Shown here: positions 59,644 through 64,000 of the stretch, one piece after another
How positions within the stretch are numbered: position 1 is the first letter of the stretch
Layout: each line of letters opens with the position of its first letter
Assembly (NCBI RefSeq): GCF_020151015.1
Contig: NZ_CP083746.1
Location: 4,183,001-4,247,000, forward strand
From: Pseudomonas sp. p1(2021b)
Lineage (GTDB): Bacteria > Pseudomonadota > Gammaproteobacteria > Pseudomonadales > Pseudomonadaceae
Length of the DNA: 64,000 nucleotides
Direction: 5' to 3'
Notes under the pieces: model-generated
The model's database searches: none
What the model saw: only the letters and a program-made list of their open reading frames with translations
Told to the model about the DNA's origin: nothing
Position numbers and translations under genes: made by a program

Positions 59644-61383
59644 TCAGCCTTTTACCGGCGCCACCGCCAGCTCCACCCGCTCGCCCTTCTTGATCACTGC
59701 GTACACCACCGCCGTCAGCAAACTTCCGGCCAGGATCGCCACCAAGTACAGCAACGCGTGGTTGATCGCATTGGGAATCAGCAACACGAACAAGCCGCCA
59801 TGGGGCGCCATCAGCTTGCAGCCGAAGTACATCGACAAGGCACCGGTCAATGCGCCACCGGCGATGCTCGCCGGGATCACCCGCAGCGGGTCCTTGGCCG
59901 CGAACGGAATCGCGCCCTCGGAAATGAAGCACAGCCCCAGCGCCAACGCCGCCTTGCCTGCCTCGCGCTCGCTCTGGGCGAACTTGCGCCGGGCCAGGAA
60001 GCTGGCGATGCCCAGGCCGATCGGTGGCACCATACCGGCGGCCATGGTCGCAGCCATCGGCGCGTAGCTCGACGACGCCAGCAGCCCCACCGAGAACGCA
60101 TACGCCGCCTTGTTGATCGGCCCGCCCAGGTCGACGCACATCATCCCGCCCAGCAGCAGCCCGAGCAGGACCGCGTTGGTCGTGCCCATGCTGTCGAGAA
60201 AGTGCGTCAGGCCCTCGAGCATGGCCGCCACGGGCTGACCGACCACATAGATCATCACCAGGCCCGTGAACAGGCTGGCCAGCAGCGGAATGATCAGGAT
60301 CGGTTTGAGCGCATCGAGGCTGCTCGGCAGGCGCGCCCAGCGGCTGATGGCCTTGGCGCTGTAGCCCGCCAGGAACCCTGCGACGATGCCGCCGATGAAG
60401 CCGGCCCCAAGGGTGCTGGCCAACAGCCCGCCGATCATGCCGGGGGCGAGCCCGGGCCGGTCGGCGATGGACCAGGCGATATAGCCGGCGAGCAACGGCA
60501 CCATCAGCTTGAAGGCCGCCTCGCCACCGATTTGCATCAACGCCGCCGGCAAGGTGCCGGGCTCCTTGTAGGCTTCGATGCCGAAGACGAACGACAGAGC
60601 GATCAGCAAGCCGCCAGCCACCACCATCGGCAACATGAACGAGACGCCCGTGAGCAAATGCTTGTAGACGCCGGTCTTCTCGCCCTTTTTCACGGCCTCG
60701 CCGGTCGCCTCACCCGCCGCCTCCACCTTGCCCTGGGCCAAGGCCTTGTCGAGGGTGGCGCGGGCCTGCTTGAGGGCGATGCCGGTGCCGCAGCGGTAGA
60801 TGCGCTTGCCGGCGAAGCGCGCAGTCGGCACCTCGATGTCGGCGGCCAATAGCACCACATCGGCCTCGGCGATGGCTTCGGCAGGCAATGGATTACGCGC
60901 GCCCACCGAGCCCTGGGTTTCCACGGTGAGCTGGTAACCCAGCTCCTTGGCGGCCTGCTGCAACGCCTCGGCTGCCATGAACGTATGGGCCACGCCCGTG
61001 GGGCAGGCGGTGACTGCGACGAGCTTGGGCACGGCAGCAGGCGGCGGCGCCTGCTCGGCGTCGTCCAGCGGCTGCAGCACCTGGGCTTTGGCTGCGGCTT
61101 CGTCGAGGAAACTGCCACGGTCGGCCAGGGCCTGGGCCGGCGTGCTCTGGTAGACGCGCTTGCCGACGAAGCGTGCAAGGTCCACGGCACCGGTGCTGAC
61201 CACCAGCACCCAGTCGGCCTCGGCGATCTGCGCCGGGCTCAGGCAGCGTTCGGGGTGCTCGGCGTCCTGCACCTCGACGCTGGTGCTCCAGCCCCGCTGC
61301 TGGGCGGCCGCCGACAGCAGGCGCGCGCTCAGCACACTGGATACCTGGCCGTTGGGGCAGGCAGTGATGATGGCGATGTTCAT
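59644..61383 (-). CDS. fruA: PTS fructose-specific EIIB'BC component
   Basis: The membrane permease that imports fructose as fructose-1-phosphate. It has an IIB'-like domain (Cys9, IITACPNG), a second IIB domain whose phospho-cysteine is Cys127 (VTACPTGVAHTFMAAE), and a IIC domain with about ten helices from residue 240 on. Length 579. The ATG at 61383 overlaps the fruK stop by four bases (ATGA). Confidence 0.96.
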   Translation of the reverse strand: MNIAIITACPNGQVSSVLSARLLSAAAQQRGWSTSVEVQDAEHPERCLSPAQIAEADWVLVVSTGAVDLARFVGKRVYQSTPAQALADRGSFLDEAAAKAQVLQPLDDAEQAPPPAAVPKLVAVTACPTGVAHTFMAAEALQQAAKELGYQLTVETQGSVGARNPLPAEAIAEADVVLLAADIEVPTARFAGKRIYRCGTGIALKQARATLDKALAQGKVEAAGEATGEAVKKGEKTGVYKHLLTGVSFMLPMVVAGGLLIALSFVFGIEAYKEPGTLPAALMQIGGEAAFKLMVPLLAGYIAWSIADRPGLAPGMIGGLLASTLGAGFIGGIVAGFLAGYSAKAISRWARLPSSLDALKPILIIPLLASLFTGLVMIYVVGQPVAAMLEGLTHFLDSMGTTNAVLLGLLLGGMMCVDLGGPINKAAYAFSVGLLASSSYAPMAATMAAGMVPPIGLGIASFLARRKFAQSEREAGKAALALGLCFISEGAIPFAAKDPLRVIPASIAGGALTGALSMYFGCKLMAPHGGLFVLLIPNAINHALLYLVAILAGSLLTAVVYAVIKKGERVELAVAPVKG

Positions 61384-62327
61384 CGGCAACCCTCTTGTTG
61401 TTCTGTCAGTTGCACGGCGCTTTCCAGGCGCGCCAGCTGTTCCCGGTCACGGATACCGAAGCCGACCTGGCTCACCGCCTGGGCGGCGATGGCCGTGGCG
61501 CGGCGCAGCGTCTGCCCGGCCGGCTCGCCTTGCAGCAGGCCATGGACCATGCCGGCGACCAGCGAATCGCCGGCGCCGACCGTGCTGGCCACCCGCACCT
61601 TGGGCGGTTGCCCATGCAAGGCCAGGCCTTGGGCGAACCAGCTGACGCCCTGCTCGCCCTGGGACACCACCACGTGCTCGATGCCCGACGCCAACAGGCG
61701 CTGGGCGGCCACACGCTGCTCGGCCGGACTGTGCATGGCGATACCCAGCGCCTCACCCAGTTCCTCGGTGTTGGGCTTGACCAGCCAAGGCTCAGCCTTG
61801 AGACCTGCACGCAACGCTTCGCCGCTGGTATCCAGGGCCACTTTCAGGCCTTTGCCCTTGAGCATCAGCAACAGCGCCTGGAACCACTGGGCATCGACAC
61901 CCCTTGGCAAGCTGCCGGCCACCACCACCGCATCGTGCCCCGCCACCACCTGTTCAAGGCGCCGCATCAGGGCGGACTGGGCGGCCTCGTCGACTTCCGG
62001 CCCCTGGCCGTTGATATCGGTGACGCGGCCATCGGCCTCGACCAGCTTGATGTTGTTGCGGGTTTCGCCAGGCACCCGGACAAAGCAGTCGGCAAAGCCG
62101 CGCCAGGCGATGAGCGCTTCGAACGGCGCCAGGTTGTCGCAGCCGAGAAAGCCACCCACGGTCACGCGATGGCCCAGGTCGGCCAGCACCTGCGCCACGT
62201 TCAGGCCTTTGCCGGCGGCGTGGCTGTGCTGGGCCTGGCTACGGTTGACCAGGCCCGGGTGCAGGGTTTGCAGGCTGACGGTGATGTCCAGCGCCGGGTT
62301 GAGGGTGAGGGTGAGGATCTTGGCCAT
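61380..62327 (-). CDS. fruK: 1-phosphofructokinase
   Basis: A PfkB-family kinase that turns fructose-1-phosphate into fructose-1,6-bisphosphate. It begins MAKILTLTLNPALDITV and has the two PfkB signatures (AAGKGLNVAQVLADLG and STVGAGDSLVAGMVHG, with the catalytic Asp). Length 315. It starts two bases after fruB ends. Confidence 0.97.
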   Translation of the reverse strand: MAKILTLTLNPALDITVSLQTLHPGLVNRSQAQHSHAAGKGLNVAQVLADLGHRVTVGGFLGCDNLAPFEALIAWRGFADCFVRVPGETRNNIKLVEADGRVTDINGQGPEVDEAAQSALMRRLEQVVAGHDAVVVAGSLPRGVDAQWFQALLLMLKGKGLKVALDTSGEALRAGLKAEPWLVKPNTEELGEALGIAMHSPAEQRVAAQRLLASGIEHVVVSQGEQGVSWFAQGLALHGQPPKVRVASTVGAGDSLVAGMVHGLLQGEPAGQTLRRATAIAAQAVSQVGFGIRDREQLARLESAVQLTEQQEGCR

Positions 62328-62328
62328 T

Positions 62329-64000
62329 TCAGTAACGCTCCACCAGCGCCCGTACCGCGGCGGCGCTGTCTTGTTGCAGGGCCTCGCGCGCCAGGGCGCG
62401 GGCCGTCTGGTGATCGGCCTGGCGAACCAGTGCCTTGACTTCGGCGATGCTGCGGGCGGCGACGCTGAGCTCGTCCACGTCCAGGCCGAGCAGCACCGCG
62501 ACCGCCTGCGGGTCGGCCGCCAACTCGCCGCACACGCCGACCCACTTGCCCTGGGCATGAGCGGCGCGCACGGTCATGTCGATCAGCTGCAGCACGGCCG
62601 GGTGCAGGCCGTCGGCCTGGGCCGAGAGGCTGGGGTGGCCACGGTCGATGGCCAGGGTGTACTGGGTCAGGTCGTTGGTGCCGATGCTGAAGAAGTCCAC
62701 CTCGCGGGCCAGCTGTGGTGCCAGCAGGGCCGCCGAAGGCACCTCGACCATGATGCCGACCTGCAGGTCGGCGACCGGGATTTCCTCGCGCAGGCGATCG
62801 ACCATGGCCTTGGCCTCGCGCCACTCGTGCACCTGGCCGACCATCGGGAACATGATACGCAACGGGCGATCGTCAGCGGCGCGCAACAAGGCGCGCAGCT
62901 GGTCTTCCATCACCTGTGGGCGCTGCAGCGTCAAGCGCACGCCACGCACACCGAGGAAGGGGTTTTCCTCGGCGGCGATCGGCCAGTAGGGCAACGGTTT
63001 GTCGCCGCCCACGTCGAGGGTACGCACCACCAGCGGGCGCCCGGCCAGGCCGTCGAGCACGCGGCGGTACTCGGCTTCCTGGGTGGCCACATCCGGTGCC
63101 TGGGGGTGGGCCATGAAGATCAGTTCGGTACGCAGCAGGCCCACGCCTTCGGCGCCCTGCTCCACCACCTTGTCGATGCCGGTGCTCTCACCGATGTTGG
63201 CGCACACCTCCATGGCGCGGCCGTCGCGGCTCACCGCGGGTTCGTGGCGCTTGGCCCAGGCCGCCTGCAGGCGCTGCTCGCGCAGGTCGCGTTCGGCGAG
63301 GGCACGTTGCAGCTCCTCGGCAGGCGGCGCCACGCTGACCCGGCCACGCTGACCGTCTAGCAGCAACGGCGTGCCGGGCTCCAGCAGCAAGATCGCCGCC
63401 CCTGCGCCGACCACCGCCGGGATGCCCAGGGCACGGGCGACGATGGCGCTGTGGGCGGTGGCACCGCCTTGTGCGGTGACGATACCGGCCACCCGTGCCG
63501 GGTCCAGGCGGGCCACGTCGGACGGGCCGACCTCGGTCATCACCAGCACATAAGGCTGCTGGGGCTCGGGCACGGCCTGGACACCGCACAGTTGCGCCAG
63601 CACGCGCCGGCCTATGTCACGCAGGTCGGCGGCACGCTCGGCGAGCAGGGCGTCATGCAGCGCCTCCTGCTGGCGCGCGGCGCTGTCGATGACGGTCATC
63701 CAGGCGGCCGCGGCGCTTTCGCCCTGGGCCAGGCGCTGTTCGACCTCATCGCCCAGGCCGGGGTCGGCGAGCATTTCCTGGTGGGTGACGAAGATTTCGC
63801 CGATGGCCTTGTCGCTGCGTTGCACCAAGGCCTGCAGTTCGGCATTCACCACCTCCAGGGCCTGGCTTAGCTTCTGGCGCTCCTGAGCAGGCGACTCGCC
63901 ACGCAGGGGGTAGTCGATTTCGCGCTCGACATGGACATGGGCCGGGCCACTGGCGATGCCCGGCGCGGCACCGATGCCCTGGACCAGGCTGCCGGCAGCA
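62329..64000 (-). CDS. fruB: PTS multiphosphoryl transfer protein (EI part), 5' end missing
   Basis: The visible 557 codons are the enzyme I portion of the fused IIA-HPr-EI protein of Pseudomonas. It shows GIGAAPGIASGPAHV, the phospho-histidine loop (GGATAHSAIVARALGIP), the PEP-binding region (GLLRTELIFM, IGTNDLTQYTLAIDR) and the active cysteine (GVCGELAADP). The frame is open to the window edge, so IIA and HPr lie beyond. A GTG at 63852 is inside the EI domain and is not the start. FruB phosphorylates FruA. Confidence 0.95.
   Translation of the reverse strand, partial: AAGSLVQGIGAAPGIASGPAHVHVEREIDYPLRGESPAQERQKLSQALEVVNAELQALVQRSDKAIGEIFVTHQEMLADPGLGDEVEQRLAQGESAAAAWMTVIDSAARQQEALHDALLAERAADLRDIGRRVLAQLCGVQAVPEPQQPYVLVMTEVGPSDVARLDPARVAGIVTAQGGATAHSAIVARALGIPAVVGAGAAILLLEPGTPLLLDGQRGRVSVAPPAEELQRALAERDLREQRLQAAWAKRHEPAVSRDGRAMEVCANIGESTGIDKVVEQGAEGVGLLRTELIFMAHPQAPDVATQEAEYRRVLDGLAGRPLVVRTLDVGGDKPLPYWPIAAEENPFLGVRGVRLTLQRPQVMEDQLRALLRAADDRPLRIMFPMVGQVHEWREAKAMVDRLREEIPVADLQVGIMVEVPSAALLAPQLAREVDFFSIGTNDLTQYTLAIDRGHPSLSAQADGLHPAVLQLIDMTVRAAHAQGKWVGVCGELAADPQAVAVLLGLDVDELSVAARSIAEVKALVRQADHQTARALAREALQQDSAAAVRALVERY

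Overview
The window is a gene-dense, GC-rich piece of a Pseudomonas chromosome, most likely from the P. putida group. The evidence is the gene order (piuBA-type iron locus, der-bamB-yfgM-hisS-ispG-rodZ-pilF-rlmN-ndk, isc operon, sec/queuosine cluster, cyoABCDE, hmp/norR, fruBKA) and the many REP elements of the type found in that group. Almost everything is core genome. No insertion sequence, prophage or CRISPR array is visible.

Layout. 1-4.7 kb: the end of a TonB-dependent siderophore receptor and a fused PepSY/diflavin reductase. 4.8-6.8 kb: omega-amidase and methionine/glutamine aminotransferase. 7-16.2 kb: der, bamB, yfgM, hisS, ispG, rodZ, pilF, rlmN and ndk, all on the minus strand. 16.3-21.9 kb: the iron-sulfur operon iscRSUA-hscBA-fdx-iscX, with two tandem IscR operators in front of iscR. 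22-23.6 kb: cysE and trmJ, divergent from suhB. 24.8-30.8 kb: a glycine-zipper protein, secF-secD-yajC, tgt and queA, then a tRNA-Leu(CAA). 31-33.4 kb is the accessory-looking part. It has a structured leader in front of two tiny Pseudomonas genes, the whole enclosed by 82-bp direct repeats; a GNAT acetyltransferase; and an antitoxin whose toxin survives only as a C-terminal stub. 33.4-38.9 kb: a PhnDCEE-like ABC transporter divergent from selD-mnmH, best read as selenium uptake plus selenium use. 39-43.4 kb: LprI-like protein, LysR regulator with a YdcZ transporter, an unknown membrane protein, a cysteine-cluster protein and alaC. 43.8-48.6 kb: cytochrome o oxidase operon with an ANR box upstream. 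49.1-53 kb: dsbB, hmp and norR with NorR sites between the last two. 53-59.5 kb: cheV, a second cysteine-cluster protein, a small exported protein, an OprD-family porin, a diguanylate cyclase, a DUF2383 protein and a DUF3820 protein. 59.6-64 kb: fruA, fruK and most of fruB, which runs off the end.

The most unusual items are the leader with a predicted pseudoknot and an alternative start-codon-masking pairing (31.28-31.40 kb), the direct-repeat-bounded cassette around it, the headless toxin-antitoxin locus at 33 kb, and the selenium-transport inference at 33.4-36.7 kb. All calls come from reading the sequence; no database search was run.
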